A stretch of DNA of 64,000 nucleotides from Litchfieldia salsa (GTDB taxonomy: Bacteria > Bacillota > Bacilli > Bacillales > Bacillaceae_L): positions 1 through 64,000 of the forward strand of contig NZ_FNJU01000009.1 in NCBI RefSeq assembly GCF_900104555.1, in the 5' to 3' direction. Positions 8,646 to 18,011 of the stretch are shown here, in pieces. The number at the start of each line of letters is the position of its first letter. The stretch's first letter is position 1. Under the pieces are notes generated by a model that did no database searches, was not told the origin of the DNA, and was given only the letters and a program-made list of their open reading frames with translations. Made by a program: the position numbers and the translations under genes.

Positions 8646-9785
8646 ATGATGAAAAAGTATGTGCTTATTCTTTTACTGATCTTCATTACTGGATGTACAA
8701 AGACAGAGAACATCCTTCAAGGCGTTGAAGACGGTAAAATATATGTATCTGATCCCGTAATTTCAATAGATGATGACTTTCATGGAGACTATGAGTTAGT
8801 TTTAAATGACAAGAAGATTAATAGTGGTTACACGGTTGAGGATAATGGTGATTACACACTTTTCCTAAAAACAAAAAACCTTTTTGGGGTTAAAAGAACC
8901 TACACCTATCAGTTTACACACGATGATATCCAACCTAGTGAGCCCAAGCTTACAACAACACCTAAATCTGTTTATTTTAAGAAGGCAAGGTTTGATTTTA
9001 AGCATGAAGAGCATGTTGATTACCAGACATTGCTTAATGGAAAAACTGTGGACTTAAATAAGCCTATTACTGAAGAAGGTACACATTTTCTGAAGATTAT
9101 CGCAACAAAGAATAACGGCTTAAAATCGGAGCTCAGACATCCGTTTATCATTGATAATCAAACCTATTCAATCGAACAATTAGAGACGTTTCTGGATTTT
9201 TTCTTTCACCCGAACACCATTGAAACGGAACCAATCCTCTATAAATGGACCGATACGGTGACGATTGTTGTTCATGGACGATCTACGGAAAAAGACCTGG
9301 TGATGCTTGAACAACATGTCGGAACATTAAACAAATTATTGCCTTTTAAATTCATTATTACACATGAAGAAAAAGGACGGACTTATTCAAGGCAACTGGA
9401 TCTACATTTTATTCCGACCTGGGCTTTTACACGGTTTGTAAGTGAAGAATCATACCCAGGGGTCACGCAGGCGATTGGCTTAGCCTTTCCTAATGAAGTA
9501 AGTAGTGAGAGTGGAATTCTTGGTTCAACTGTACTCGTGGGCTCTGACATTTCCCAAATAGAGAGAAATCACGCCATTCTTCATGAACTCATCCATGCAA
9601 TTGGACTGTACAACCATTTTGAGGAAGATAGAAGTAGCATTCTATACCCATTCATAGATTCGATCGTTTCAGAATTGAATGAAACAGATCTTAAAATGAT
9701 TGAAATGCTTTATCGCAAGGATCTGCACACTGGGATGACTGAAGAGGACGTTGTACACGTTCTTAAACCGAGGATTATAAATTGA
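8646..9785 (+). CDS. Lipoprotein with metzincin-type zinc site
   Basis: A 379-residue predicted lipoprotein (lipobox FITGC near residue 17). The N-terminal half (20-165) looks like two Ig-like/beta modules. The C-terminal half carries HELIHAIGLYNH (H313, E314, H317, H324), the complete HExxHxxGxxxH metzincin zinc motif, followed by SSILYPF. In matrixins the same spot is the Met-turn (LMYP), so L333 replaces the usual Met. It is likely a zinc protease at the outer face of the membrane; the region 220-379 may be related to DUF2927. The start ATG has AGGGGAG 7 nt upstream. It is convergent with the GGDEF gene across a bidirectional terminator. Confidence 0.75.
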   Translation: MMKKYVLILLLIFITGCTKTENILQGVEDGKIYVSDPVISIDDDFHGDYELVLNDKKINSGYTVEDNGDYTLFLKTKNLFGVKRTYTYQFTHDDIQPSEPKLTTTPKSVYFKKARFDFKHEEHVDYQTLLNGKTVDLNKPITEEGTHFLKIIATKNNGLKSELRHPFIIDNQTYSIEQLETFLDFFFHPNTIETEPILYKWTDTVTIVVHGRSTEKDLVMLEQHVGTLNKLLPFKFIITHEEKGRTYSRQLDLHFIPTWAFTRFVSEESYPGVTQAIGLAFPNEVSSESGILGSTVLVGSDISQIERNHAILHELIHAIGLYNHFEEDRSSILYPFIDSIVSELNETDLKMIEMLYRKDLHTGMTEEDVVHVLKPRIIN

Positions 9786-9839
9786 TTGAGAAAACAAGCA
9801 CCTATCCAGCCTCAGGCAGTCATAAGGTAGGCCCGGCAA

Positions 9840-10055
9840 AAACTCGGTTGTTAAATAAGCGTAGAAATTCCCCTTAAATAGGAAGTCGCATTGAAATTGG
9901 CTTAAATAGACGGAGAGATTCCGTCTATTTACTCCCAAACAATAGAATTGTGTGATTTTGCTTTGCTTAGTCGGAAAATATCCGCTTATATACACCGAAC
10001 CAAGCTCTATTTGCAGTTTAACCGGAAAATCTCCGCTTATTTTCAAAGGAAGACA
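9840..10055. repeat. Cluster of CGGA/TCCG hairpins
   Basis: Several short related inverted repeats: a perfect 12-bp stem TAAATAGACGGA/TCCGTCTATTTA (9903-9931), then CGGAaaataTCCGCTTA near 9971 and CGGAaaatcTCCGCTTA near 10022, with a decayed relative at about 9850. They fill the 9786-10098 gap, where no gene is seen. Confidence 0.6.
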
Positions 10056-10098
10056 ACCAGCAAGTTGCCAATTTCAATTCAGGGTGCATTTACCTATA

Positions 10099-10136
10099 AA
10101 AAAAATGAGTGCTAGCAAACTGGCACTCATTTTTTT
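10099..10136. terminator. Bidirectional terminator between convergent genes
   Basis: The stem ATGAGTGC/GCACTCAT (10105-10112 with 10123-10130) is flanked by an A-run on the left and a T-run on the right, so it can serve the plus-strand lipoprotein gene and the minus-strand GGDEF gene. Confidence 0.85.
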
Positions 10137-10160
10137 GGATAGAAACAGAGATCCATCCAT

Positions 10161-12011
10161 TTAAGGTGTAAAGCTAACAGCTTGGTTTCTACCTATTTCC
10201 TTTGCATGATACAATGCTTGGTCAGCCTGTTTTAGTAATTCTTTTTTATTCGTTGTTTGATCTGGTATCATAGTGGCTAGTCCAATACTGATCGTTACAT
10301 GCTTAGAAATAGGTGATTTTTCGTGTGGTATTTCTAATTGTTCAATTTTTCTATTTAAACGTTGAGCAATTTCCTTTGCAGCAGCCTGGTTTTGGTAAGG
10401 TAAAACACAAACGAATTCCTCTCCACCATACCTCGCAACTAGTCCCTCTTGATTTTCATTTAACGTCTGAGCCACCAGTTTTAAACACTGATCACCCATT
10501 TGGTGTCCATAATAGTCGTTATATTTTTTAAAATAGTCAATATCAACTAACAAGACAGAAATAGGCTTATTTTCGAATTGGCATTTCTGAAAATGAACGT
10601 CAAAGTATTCATCAAAACTTCTCCGATTTGGTATGTTTGTCAAGCCATCAACGAGTGCCATCTCTTTCAGTTTATTGTTAAGCTCCTCTAGTTGTTTATG
10701 AGATTGTTTAATTTGTTGTGTTCGTTGCTCAACCTTTGTTTCAAGCTCATTGTTCAATTGTGTGAGATCCCAAGCCAACTTCTCCGAAAGCTTTAGCGAA
10801 TATGACAGTCTTCTTGATATCACTAATGAAAAGCATACAACAAACACTGAGATGCCAATCACCAATAGATTTGTCTCAGGTAATCCTAATAGATTACCAA
10901 ATATCTCACCGATACTCGTCACCATTAAAACTCCAAAACCAGTCAGAAGATAATAAGTTTCCTTTTGCTTTCTCTTTACAATTTTAACAATAATGAAGCC
11001 GGCATATACGACACATATTAACATAAAAAATTGAAAGTACATTGTGAATAATGGATATATTTTTGCAGTGGTAAAGATAGTAAACACATCAAATATCACA
11101 GGAATAATGGTACAAATCCTCGTAATGAATCTGCTCATTTCCTCTCTATATAATCTGTATAATACCATTGCTATTAACGGAACATGGCTATAAAGAATAA
11201 TATAGTCCAATTTCATCGCCAGCTCCCAGTTAAAGTGCGGAAACATCTTTGTGAAAAAAACATCACCGATCATTAGGGAACGGAGAGCTACTAATAAGCA
11301 GAATGCTCCAAAATAAAAGAAATAACTTTCCGTCCTTCTATAGATGCCAAGCCCAATGTGATAAACACCCGCTAATACTAATATACCAAGCATAAACGCT
11401 TGCAGAACGCTTCTCTTAAAATATTGATTATGAATATTCTCTGACGTACCAAATGTGATTGGTTCAGGGAGTCCACCAGTTACATAGTGAAAATTTGATA
11501 CTTGTAAGGTCACTGTAAATGTATGATTTTTCGGTAAAAAATCAATCACTTTTGGATACTTTTGGGGAACGCTTTCTATTTCATTTATACTAACCTTACC
11601 TGTCTTAGTAAGCAGTTTATCGTCAATCCAAATCGTATAATTGGAATGGATAGCTGGAATTCTTAATGATAGCACCTCGTCTATTTTATCAATCGAAACA
11701 TGCAATCGATACGTGGCATAGCCTACCTTTGGAAGAGGTTCTCCGTTAATTGAATGAGTACTCCAGACACCTGGTAATTGAATAGATTGGCTTTGATCCA
11801 TTGGTTGATTGAAATCTGCGGGATCAAGAAGCTGCTTCCAATAAAACTCCCATTGACCATTCAAAGGGATCGTCTCTTCTTTCACATTCCAAGCTGTTAA
11901 ATCCAATTGTCCATCAACAGCAGAAAACTCATCTACTTTCGGTTGAACAGAACAAGCGGACAAGAAAAAGAAAGAAAGAAGAATGAAGAGTAATTTATGT
12001 TGATGTTGCAT
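10161..12011 (-). CDS. 7TMR-DISM diguanylate cyclase, lipoprotein-type N terminus
   Basis: A 616-residue membrane protein. It has a signal with lipobox (FLSACS), an extracytoplasmic 7TMR-DISMED-like jelly-roll domain (about 40-185), seven predicted helices (about 195-395), a coiled coil (about 400-450), and a GGDEF domain with the active-site motif GGEEF in RYGGEEFVCVLP. The RxxD inhibitory I-site expected 5 residues upstream is absent (NQEG), so product inhibition through that site is unlikely. It should make c-di-GMP in response to an external ligand. The start is ATG 12009-12011 with GAGGG 6 nt upstream; the longer TTG form has no better site. Confidence 0.9.
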   Translation of the reverse strand: MQHQHKLLFILLSFFFLSACSVQPKVDEFSAVDGQLDLTAWNVKEETIPLNGQWEFYWKQLLDPADFNQPMDQSQSIQLPGVWSTHSINGEPLPKVGYATYRLHVSIDKIDEVLSLRIPAIHSNYTIWIDDKLLTKTGKVSINEIESVPQKYPKVIDFLPKNHTFTVTLQVSNFHYVTGGLPEPITFGTSENIHNQYFKRSVLQAFMLGILVLAGVYHIGLGIYRRTESYFFYFGAFCLLVALRSLMIGDVFFTKMFPHFNWELAMKLDYIILYSHVPLIAMVLYRLYREEMSRFITRICTIIPVIFDVFTIFTTAKIYPLFTMYFQFFMLICVVYAGFIIVKIVKRKQKETYYLLTGFGVLMVTSIGEIFGNLLGLPETNLLVIGISVFVVCFSLVISRRLSYSLKLSEKLAWDLTQLNNELETKVEQRTQQIKQSHKQLEELNNKLKEMALVDGLTNIPNRRSFDEYFDVHFQKCQFENKPISVLLVDIDYFKKYNDYYGHQMGDQCLKLVAQTLNENQEGLVARYGGEEFVCVLPYQNQAAAKEIAQRLNRKIEQLEIPHEKSPISKHVTISIGLATMIPDQTTNKKELLKQADQALYHAKEIGRNQAVSFTP

Positions 12012-12180
12012 ATGATTCCCTCGCAATCAGTGATGGTTACTCATGGTGTGAATGTTAGAGTTGGTAAAACTCGGTTGAGATATTATATCACGAGTAGCAC
12101 CACTAATTAGACAGGAAAAATAAAGCTATTTTGTGAAAAATCCCCTAGTATACTACTGAAATATCATCAGCTTTAGGCTT

Positions 12181-13149
12181 TTAATCACTAAATCTGTTTT
12201 GTAATTCCTTCACAGCCTCAACAATATCCTCATCTGTGAGCTTATAGTACTTCTTCAAATATTCAGTTGTACCTACTTGACCGAATTGTTCTCTTACACC
12301 AATTCGTCGCATCGGTGTTGGGCAATGCTCACTTAACACTTCTGCAACAGCACTTCCAAGTCCACCGATTACATTATGATTTTCAGCCGTAACGACATAG
12401 CCTGTTTTTTCCGCATACTTAACAACTAACTCTTGATCGATCGGCTTAATTGTAAACATGTCAATGACTGCTGCTTCAATTCCTTTTTCTTCAAGAAGCT
12501 TTGCCGCTTGTAATGCTTCAGCCACCATAATTCCACTTGCAATGATGGTTACATCACGACCATCTCTAACAACCTTCCCTTTACCAGTTTCAAAGACTTC
12601 ATCCTCTTCATACAGCTTTATCGCTTTCTTACGAATGGTTCTAATATAATGAATGCCCGATTCCTTCTCAATTTTTCTGAGTAGATAACCAAGCATTGTC
12701 GAGTCACTAGCCTCATACACGGTGGCTCCAGGGATTAATCGAACTAAACCCAAATCCTCAAACGCCATATGTGTACCACCATTATGCTCTGCAGTCACAC
12801 CTGAGTCAGAACCAATGATCTTTAAATTTGTACGCGCATAAGCGCCCGACACAAATAGTTGGTCAAATGCCCTTCTTGTGGCAAATTGAGCAAAGGTATG
12901 AAGATATGGAATTTTACCAGTGATCGACATTCCTGCACCCACACCAATCATATTCGCCTCCATGATCCCACAATTGATCATTTGTCCTGGAATCTCACTG
13001 ATAATCTTATTCGTTGAGATGGCGCTCATCAGATCTGCTTCAAGCGCGATGATGTCGGGATTGTGTTTCGCTAGCTCTAAAATGGTTGAAGCATACATTT
13101 GACGCATTTCTACATGCTCTAATTCGAACTTAGATGATGTATGAATCAT
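12181..13149 (-). CDS. Transketolase, C-terminal subunit
   Basis: A 322-residue protein matching the Pyr plus C-terminal domains of transketolase (split type). It has GIMEANMIGVGAGMS, the catalytic-site Glu region, and a C-terminal domain (GRDVTIIASGIMVAEAL). Its ATG overlaps the stop of the N-terminal subunit by one base, so the two are co-translated as a heteromer. With the N-terminal subunit it should transfer two-carbon units between sugar phosphates using thiamine diphosphate. The position next to a Ula-type PTS suggests it handles pentose phosphates derived from the imported sugar acid. Confidence 0.9.
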   Translation of the reverse strand: MIHTSSKFELEHVEMRQMYASTILELAKHNPDIIALEADLMSAISTNKIISEIPGQMINCGIMEANMIGVGAGMSITGKIPYLHTFAQFATRRAFDQLFVSGAYARTNLKIIGSDSGVTAEHNGGTHMAFEDLGLVRLIPGATVYEASDSTMLGYLLRKIEKESGIHYIRTIRKKAIKLYEEDEVFETGKGKVVRDGRDVTIIASGIMVAEALQAAKLLEEKGIEAAVIDMFTIKPIDQELVVKYAEKTGYVVTAENHNVIGGLGSAVAEVLSEHCPTPMRRIGVREQFGQVGTTEYLKKYYKLTDEDIVEAVKELQNRFSD

Positions 13150-13994
13150 TATTTTGCCACCGCCTTTTCTACCTTATCCTCAAGCTCAGAAATCATCGCA
13201 AGAATCGCTTTTTCATCTTCAGTATTCGGCCTTACATGATGGTTATCTGCTTTTTGCTCCAGATATAGAACTCCTTGTCCTTTAACCGTATCAAGAACGA
13301 TCGCAACCGGCTTATCCTTTTGTGATTTTCCAAGTTCAATTGCCGCTTGTATTGATTGTAGGGAGCCTCCATCTACCTTCATCGTAAAAAATCCAAACGC
13401 TCTAAATTTCTCTTCAAAATCGAGTGGATCAATGATGTCAGTGGTTGGTCCATCAAGCTGTTTTTTATTATCATCAATGAACACAAACAAGCGGTTTAGT
13501 TTATGATGTGAAGCAAACTGAAAGGCTTCCCAACATTGTCCCTCATTCAGTTCTCCATCACCTACAACACTATACGTATAGTTTTCTCTTCCTGAAAGCT
13601 TATGAGAGAGTGCTACACCAACCGCTACCGAGATTCCTTGACCAAGAGAACCGGTCGTCATATCTACACCTCGAGTTAAGTTTCTGTCAGGGTGTGAAGG
13701 AAGCCTGGTACCATTTTTATTCAATGTATAAAGCTCTTCTTCTGGAAAATAACCCTTAAGCGCAAGAGTACTATACAGCGCAGGACCACCATGACCTTTG
13801 GAGAGGATAAAATAGTCACGCTCCTTCCAATCTGGTTTATTTGGATCCACCTTCATCACTTTTCCATATAGGACCGCTAACACTTCAACAATTGATAAAC
13901 TTCCACCATAATGGCCGAAACCTAGGTGGTGGAGTTCTTTTAACGTATTTAAACGAATCTGATCTCTGAATCGTTCAAGCTCTTCCATTGTCAA
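13149..13994 (-). CDS. Transketolase, N-terminal (ThDP-binding) subunit
   Basis: A 281-residue N-terminal transketolase subunit. The ThDP/magnesium motif is GDGELNEGQCWEAFQ...DDNKKQ, and substrate-loop segments HLGFGHYGGSLS and SKGHGGPALYS are present. The start has a GGGGAGG site. It partners with the following gene (TAATG overlap). Between it and the upstream PTS gene lies a terminator and a GC-rich repeat, so it may be transcribed partly on its own. Confidence 0.9.
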   Translation of the reverse strand: MTMEELERFRDQIRLNTLKELHHLGFGHYGGSLSIVEVLAVLYGKVMKVDPNKPDWKERDYFILSKGHGGPALYSTLALKGYFPEEELYTLNKNGTRLPSHPDRNLTRGVDMTTGSLGQGISVAVGVALSHKLSGRENYTYSVVGDGELNEGQCWEAFQFASHHKLNRLFVFIDDNKKQLDGPTTDIIDPLDFEEKFRAFGFFTMKVDGGSLQSIQAAIELGKSQKDKPVAIVLDTVKGQGVLYLEQKADNHHVRPNTEDEKAILAMISELEDKVEKAVAK

Positions 13995-14054
13995 TACCTC
14001 CCCATTTCAATAGGCTGTTTTCATTTAGATTGTTGCTTTTAAAACCGCAGGCTT

Positions 14055-14155
14055 AATACACTCTGCGTCCGGCGGGTGACCAGTGAGCCTCCTCGTCGCA
14101 CAGCTCCTGTGGGGTCTCACTCTGGCCACTGGTCCCGCTGGAGTCTACGTGTATT
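14055..14155. repeat. GC-rich intergenic repeat with long imperfect inverted structure
   Basis: AATACAC (14055-14061) pairs with GTGTATT (14149-14155), and ACCAGTG inside pairs with a CACTGGT segment, giving a large stem around a GC-rich centre containing CCTCCTCGTCG and TGTGGGGTCTCAC. Base composition is clearly unlike its neighbours. The CCTCCTCG...GGGGTCTCA pattern resembles intergenic elements I know from other Bacillaceae. No coding potential is seen. Confidence 0.65.
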
Positions 14156-14226
14156 CAGCCTACCAATCTACCGTTTGAATGTTTAATGTCTACACAACAA
14201 ACTTTGAGTAAACAGCCTTTCAATAA

Positions 14227-14255
14227 AATAAGTGGAGAGCGTATCTCCACTTATT
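14227..14255 (-). terminator. Terminator after the PTS IIC gene
   Basis: A perfect 12-bp stem AATAAGTGGAGA/TCTCCACTTATT with a 5-nt loop, followed by a T-rich tail on the minus strand, 16 nt past the IIC stop codon. Confidence 0.75.
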
Positions 14256-14271
14256 CGTTGTTTTTACCGAA

Positions 14272-15636
14272 TTATGCACTCATTCCAGTATTCTTATTTT
14301 TCTTAAAGAAGCCTGGTAATAGTGCTAGAATCGTACCTGCAATGACGACAACCCAAACGCCAGTTGTGCCGAACCAGTTTACTAGATTTCCTAAAAGAAT
14401 ACCGGTTGCCCCGAAGTCACTATCAGAGAACGTCGTATTTGCGAAACCAAGGTCACCTAATACTGGCATTAAGAAGACCGGAATGAAGGTGATGAGCAAA
14501 CCATTTACAAACGATCCGATCGTTGCACCTCTCACTCCACCTGTTGCATTCCCGAATACCCCGGCTGTTGCTCCGGTGAAGAAATGTGGAACAACCCCTG
14601 GTAAAATAATAACTGCACCTACAGCGCCAAGAACAAGCATCCCGACAATCCCACCAAGGAAGCTGCAAAAGAAACCAATTAACACTGCATTTGGAGCATA
14701 TGGAAAAACAATTGGGCAATCTAATGCTGGCCTAGAGTTTGGAACTAGCTTATTAGAAATCCCTCTAAATGCTGGAACAATCTCTGCTAGCACGAGACGT
14801 ACACCTGCTAAAATAATAAACACCCCAGCCGCAAAGGTAACCGCTTGCAATAAAGAGAAGACGAGATAATGAGTTCCACCACTTAACTCTGACTCGACAT
14901 AAGATGAACCTGCGAACAACGCGACAATCACATATAAAATCGACATCGTTAAGGCGATCGTCACTGAGCTGTCACGTAAGAAACCAAGACCTTTAGGAAA
15001 TTTAATATCCTCGGTCGATTTCGATCCTTTTCCAACAACTTTTCCGACTAATCCTGATAATGCATAACCAATTGTAGAAAAATGACCAAACCCGATTTGA
15101 TCATTCCCTGTAATTTTACGCATGAAGGGCTGTGCCATGGCCGGAAAGATAGCCATTGTAAAGCCTAAAACAATTGAACCAAGGATAATTAGAGAAGTAC
15201 CAGAAAAACCAGCTACAACAAGAATGACTGCAATCATACAAGCCATATAAAGAGTATGATGTCCGGTTAAAAAGATATACTTAAACGGTGTAAATCGTGC
15301 AATTAAAATATTGGCAAACATTCCAAAAAACATAATAAGTGCTGTTGCTGTACCATACTTTGTCAACGCCATCGCCACAATCGCTTCATTGTTAGGAACA
15401 ACGCCACTGACATTGAAGGCGACTTCAAACATTTTTCCAAAAGGCTCTAGTGAACCAACTAGAATACCCGCACCTGCTGCGATTACGATAAATCCGAGGA
15501 ATGATTTCGTCGTCCCCTTCACAATGTCACTTGCAGCTTTTTTCTGTAGAACAAGACCAATAAATGAAATTAAGGCAATTAACACTGCAGGCTGACTTAA
15601 GATGTCCATCATTAATTTAAGGAATCTTTCACCCAT
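14272..15636 (-). CDS. ulaA: PTS ascorbate-family transporter, IIC component (UlaA-like)
   Basis: A 454-residue polytopic membrane protein of the UlaA/SgaT family, with about 11 helices and family segments such as LTGHHTLYMACMIAVILV and FPYAPNAVLIGFFCSFLGGI. In E. coli UlaA carries L-ascorbate with phosphorylation by UlaB and UlaC. Here IIB is the next upstream gene (18 nt) and a IIA domain is fused to the regulator. No UlaD/E/F/G enzymes are present, so the true substrate could be another sugar acid or pentitol. The start has GGGGAGG 8 nt upstream. Confidence 0.88.
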   Translation of the reverse strand: MGERFLKLMMDILSQPAVLIALISFIGLVLQKKAASDIVKGTTKSFLGFIVIAAGAGILVGSLEPFGKMFEVAFNVSGVVPNNEAIVAMALTKYGTATALIMFFGMFANILIARFTPFKYIFLTGHHTLYMACMIAVILVVAGFSGTSLIILGSIVLGFTMAIFPAMAQPFMRKITGNDQIGFGHFSTIGYALSGLVGKVVGKGSKSTEDIKFPKGLGFLRDSSVTIALTMSILYVIVALFAGSSYVESELSGGTHYLVFSLLQAVTFAAGVFIILAGVRLVLAEIVPAFRGISNKLVPNSRPALDCPIVFPYAPNAVLIGFFCSFLGGIVGMLVLGAVGAVIILPGVVPHFFTGATAGVFGNATGGVRGATIGSFVNGLLITFIPVFLMPVLGDLGFANTTFSDSDFGATGILLGNLVNWFGTTGVWVVVIAGTILALLPGFFKKNKNTGMSA

Positions 15637-15654
15637 CTTGAATACCTCCCCTTT

Positions 15655-15936
15655 TTATAACAAACCATTTTGTTGTAAAACGTTAATAAGCTTCTCTCTT
15701 AATTCATCCATATCAATAATGCTTTCTAGCACAATAACGTCTCCTAAATGGGATGTGCCCTCTGCAAGGTCCTTGGCAGTAATAAACACATCAGCCATAT
15801 CTGCTGTTGCAGAGCTTAAATCAGAATGCTCAACCTCTACACCAGACACCCCCAATTCTTTTAAAAGATCTTGGATATTCATCTCTAGCATGAAACTACT
15901 ACCAAGCCCTGACCCACAAACTGCTAAAATCTTCAT
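15655..15936 (-). CDS. ulaB: PTS IIB component (UlaB/SgaB-like)
   Basis: A 93-residue PTS IIB protein. The phosphocysteine lies in the N-terminal P-loop-like motif AVCGSGLGSSF (C7). It transfers phosphate from IIA to the sugar bound by IIC. It sits 14 nt after the regulator and 18 nt before IIC, with AGGGAGG ahead of the ATG, and so belongs to one operon. Confidence 0.88.
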   Translation of the reverse strand: MKILAVCGSGLGSSFMLEMNIQDLLKELGVSGVEVEHSDLSSATADMADVFITAKDLAEGTSHLGDVIVLESIIDMDELREKLINVLQQNGLL

Positions 15937-15950
15937 TTACTATAACCTCC

Positions 15951-18011
15951 CTATTTATTTAATAATGAATATTTCGTGATTAATTCGATTACTTCATCCT
16001 TTGACTCACTGTCCTTAAGAGTCTCTAGATTTGTTTTACTACTTAACAATTTTGTCAATTGTGATAATGCGGTTAAATGCGTCGTGTGATCTACTGCTGC
16101 AATACAGAATAGTAATCTCACGGCATGCTTTTCTTCTCCTAGAAAGTAAACAGGCTCTTTTAGTTTAAGAAAACTCATCCCTACTTTGTTAACACCATTC
16201 TCAGGTCGTGCATGAGGAATGGCTACTTCTGGACCAATGATCATGTACGGTCCAAGTTCCTTCACATTTTCAATCATGGCTTGGATATAAGAATCCTCGA
16301 TCACCCCTTTCGAAAGTAATGGTTTTGCTGCATTTTTGATTGCATCCTCCCAGCTTGAAAGTTGATCTGCAAATTGAATTGTATCCTCTGTTAGTAACTC
16401 GTTTAACATTGGTTGGTTCCTCCTAAAAGCATTAACCTTTTTATGAATTGATAGTTCAGTGAGTTCATATTTTAGAGCTTCTTCATCATGGATATCCGCA
16501 TATTTCCCAATAATTTTTAATAGTTGACTAGCTGAAATTTCATGGTGCTCTACTTGAAATAATTGTCCGTACACCGAATTTACAAGCACATTTTTCTCAG
16601 TAGGGGTCATAATCGGTTTGACATGGAAATAGTGATAAGACTTTTTAAGTGGTACTGTCGAAAAAATTAAATCATATACACTAGCATCCTCATGTTCAAA
16701 CTCCGCTATTGATAGCGTTTTCATAATTGTGATTTCAGAAAAGAGAGATTCTAGTTGATGCTTCACCATCAATGATGAACTAACACCACTCGGACACACG
16801 ACAACGGCCCTCTTTTTTTCAGCAAGCTTTCTCTTTGGCTTCTGTAGTAATGCACCAAAGTGTATCGTAATAAAGCCAATTTCCTCTTCAGGAATCGAGA
16901 TATTTAATAACGTTTCTAACGGTAAAAGTAAATCCTTCACAATCGTGTATAGTTCATGGTGCTCTGTTTGAATCTGTTCAATTAACGGATTATTAATTGG
17001 AATTCGATATTTCATACGAAAATAGGCCGGTTTTACATGTTGAAAAAGCGTTTCAATCACTTCTGTACGATTCTCAAACGTAATACAAGCCTTCGACTCA
17101 AAATCAAGAACAAGCTTTTTACATAAATCAAATACAAGATCTCCTTGCTGGTAATTCAAATTACCACGTGATAATCCTAATAATTGAATGATTGTGTAAC
17201 AGAGTTCTGATTCAATTTTTTCAATCTTAAGTGCTTCAAGAAGTTTTTCAACAGGTTTCTTCATCCCATTCTGAATTAATACATCAATCTCATCACGATG
17301 GAGCTGAACTAACTTTCCCTGCTTTTGCCTGTAATAATAAAAGACTAGGAAATAAGTAAAATCTCTTAATCTTTCTTCTACAAAATGTAATTGGAATTCC
17401 TTCTCCACCATTTCCAGTGCTTCTCTCACGTAAAAGTAGACATCCTGCAAGTAGCTTTTTTCAAGTAAATGGTGTAATAAATCTTGCCCATATGGCTTTT
17501 TTAATAGCAGTGAAACATACTGAAGCACGACCACCCTCTTATCAAACTCTGAGCCTTTTAAGTGGTATCCCCGCTCTCTCGAATAATCAACTCTCACAAT
17601 GGAAGATGCTAGTTTACTGTTTAACTTTTTCATATCTGAGATGACGGTGTTCTTACTTACCCTTAACAAATCTGTTAAATGTGCAGAAGAAATTTGCTCT
17701 GTTCGAATGAAGAGATATAAATAAATGAGATACAGACGCTCTTCATCGGAGATGATCATTGATTGCTTGAGAGTGCTGTTAGTATGATTTATAAAATAGT
17801 GATTCACTTCAGGTGGCATTGAAATCAGATTTGTACGTTTGTAAATGATAGGTGGTAGTTTTTGTGTCCGAAGCCAATAATTAATCTTCTCAAAATCATA
17901 CGTAATCTGACGCTTACTCAACTTTGTCTGCTCCATAAGTCCATTCATCGTGGTTTGGTTCTTTTCAAGGAGAAGGTTCAATAATAAAGCTGGTCTTTCT
18001 TCTTGTATCAT
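15951..18011 (-). CDS. BglG/MtlR-type PRD regulator with PTS EIIB- and EIIA-like domains
   Basis: A 686-residue transcription regulator. N-terminal helix-turn-helix domains (1-150) are followed by two PRDs (about 170-390), a GatB-like EIIB domain with VVCPSGVSSSL (about 395-480) and a C-terminal PTS_EIIA_2 domain (about 540-686) with phosphohistidine H600 in IPHARP. The wHTH rather than an RNA-binding CAT domain suggests a DNA-binding activator like MtlR/LicR. No separate IIA gene lies nearby, so its EIIA domain may also serve the transporter. The start at ATG 18009-18011 is fixed by AGGAGGG 6 nt upstream; 18 extra upstream codons are discarded. Confidence 0.88.
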   Translation of the reverse strand: MIQEERPALLLNLLLEKNQTTMNGLMEQTKLSKRQITYDFEKINYWLRTQKLPPIIYKRTNLISMPPEVNHYFINHTNSTLKQSMIISDEERLYLIYLYLFIRTEQISSAHLTDLLRVSKNTVISDMKKLNSKLASSIVRVDYSRERGYHLKGSEFDKRVVVLQYVSLLLKKPYGQDLLHHLLEKSYLQDVYFYVREALEMVEKEFQLHFVEERLRDFTYFLVFYYYRQKQGKLVQLHRDEIDVLIQNGMKKPVEKLLEALKIEKIESELCYTIIQLLGLSRGNLNYQQGDLVFDLCKKLVLDFESKACITFENRTEVIETLFQHVKPAYFRMKYRIPINNPLIEQIQTEHHELYTIVKDLLLPLETLLNISIPEEEIGFITIHFGALLQKPKRKLAEKKRAVVVCPSGVSSSLMVKHQLESLFSEITIMKTLSIAEFEHEDASVYDLIFSTVPLKKSYHYFHVKPIMTPTEKNVLVNSVYGQLFQVEHHEISASQLLKIIGKYADIHDEEALKYELTELSIHKKVNAFRRNQPMLNELLTEDTIQFADQLSSWEDAIKNAAKPLLSKGVIEDSYIQAMIENVKELGPYMIIGPEVAIPHARPENGVNKVGMSFLKLKEPVYFLGEEKHAVRLLFCIAAVDHTTHLTALSQLTKLLSSKTNLETLKDSESKDEVIELITKYSLLNK

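Noticed and set aside
9669-10046. 125-residue minus-strand ORF
   Set aside because: It runs antisense to the end of the lipoprotein gene and through CGGA/TCCG hairpin repeats; no ribosome binding site.
10313-10531. Short plus-strand ORFs inside the GGDEF gene
   Set aside because: Antisense shadows without ribosome binding sites.
14186-14869. 227-residue plus-strand ORF opposite the IIC gene
   Set aside because: Long shadow frame of the hydrophobic UlaA-like coding sequence; Pro/Thr-rich composition and no homology.
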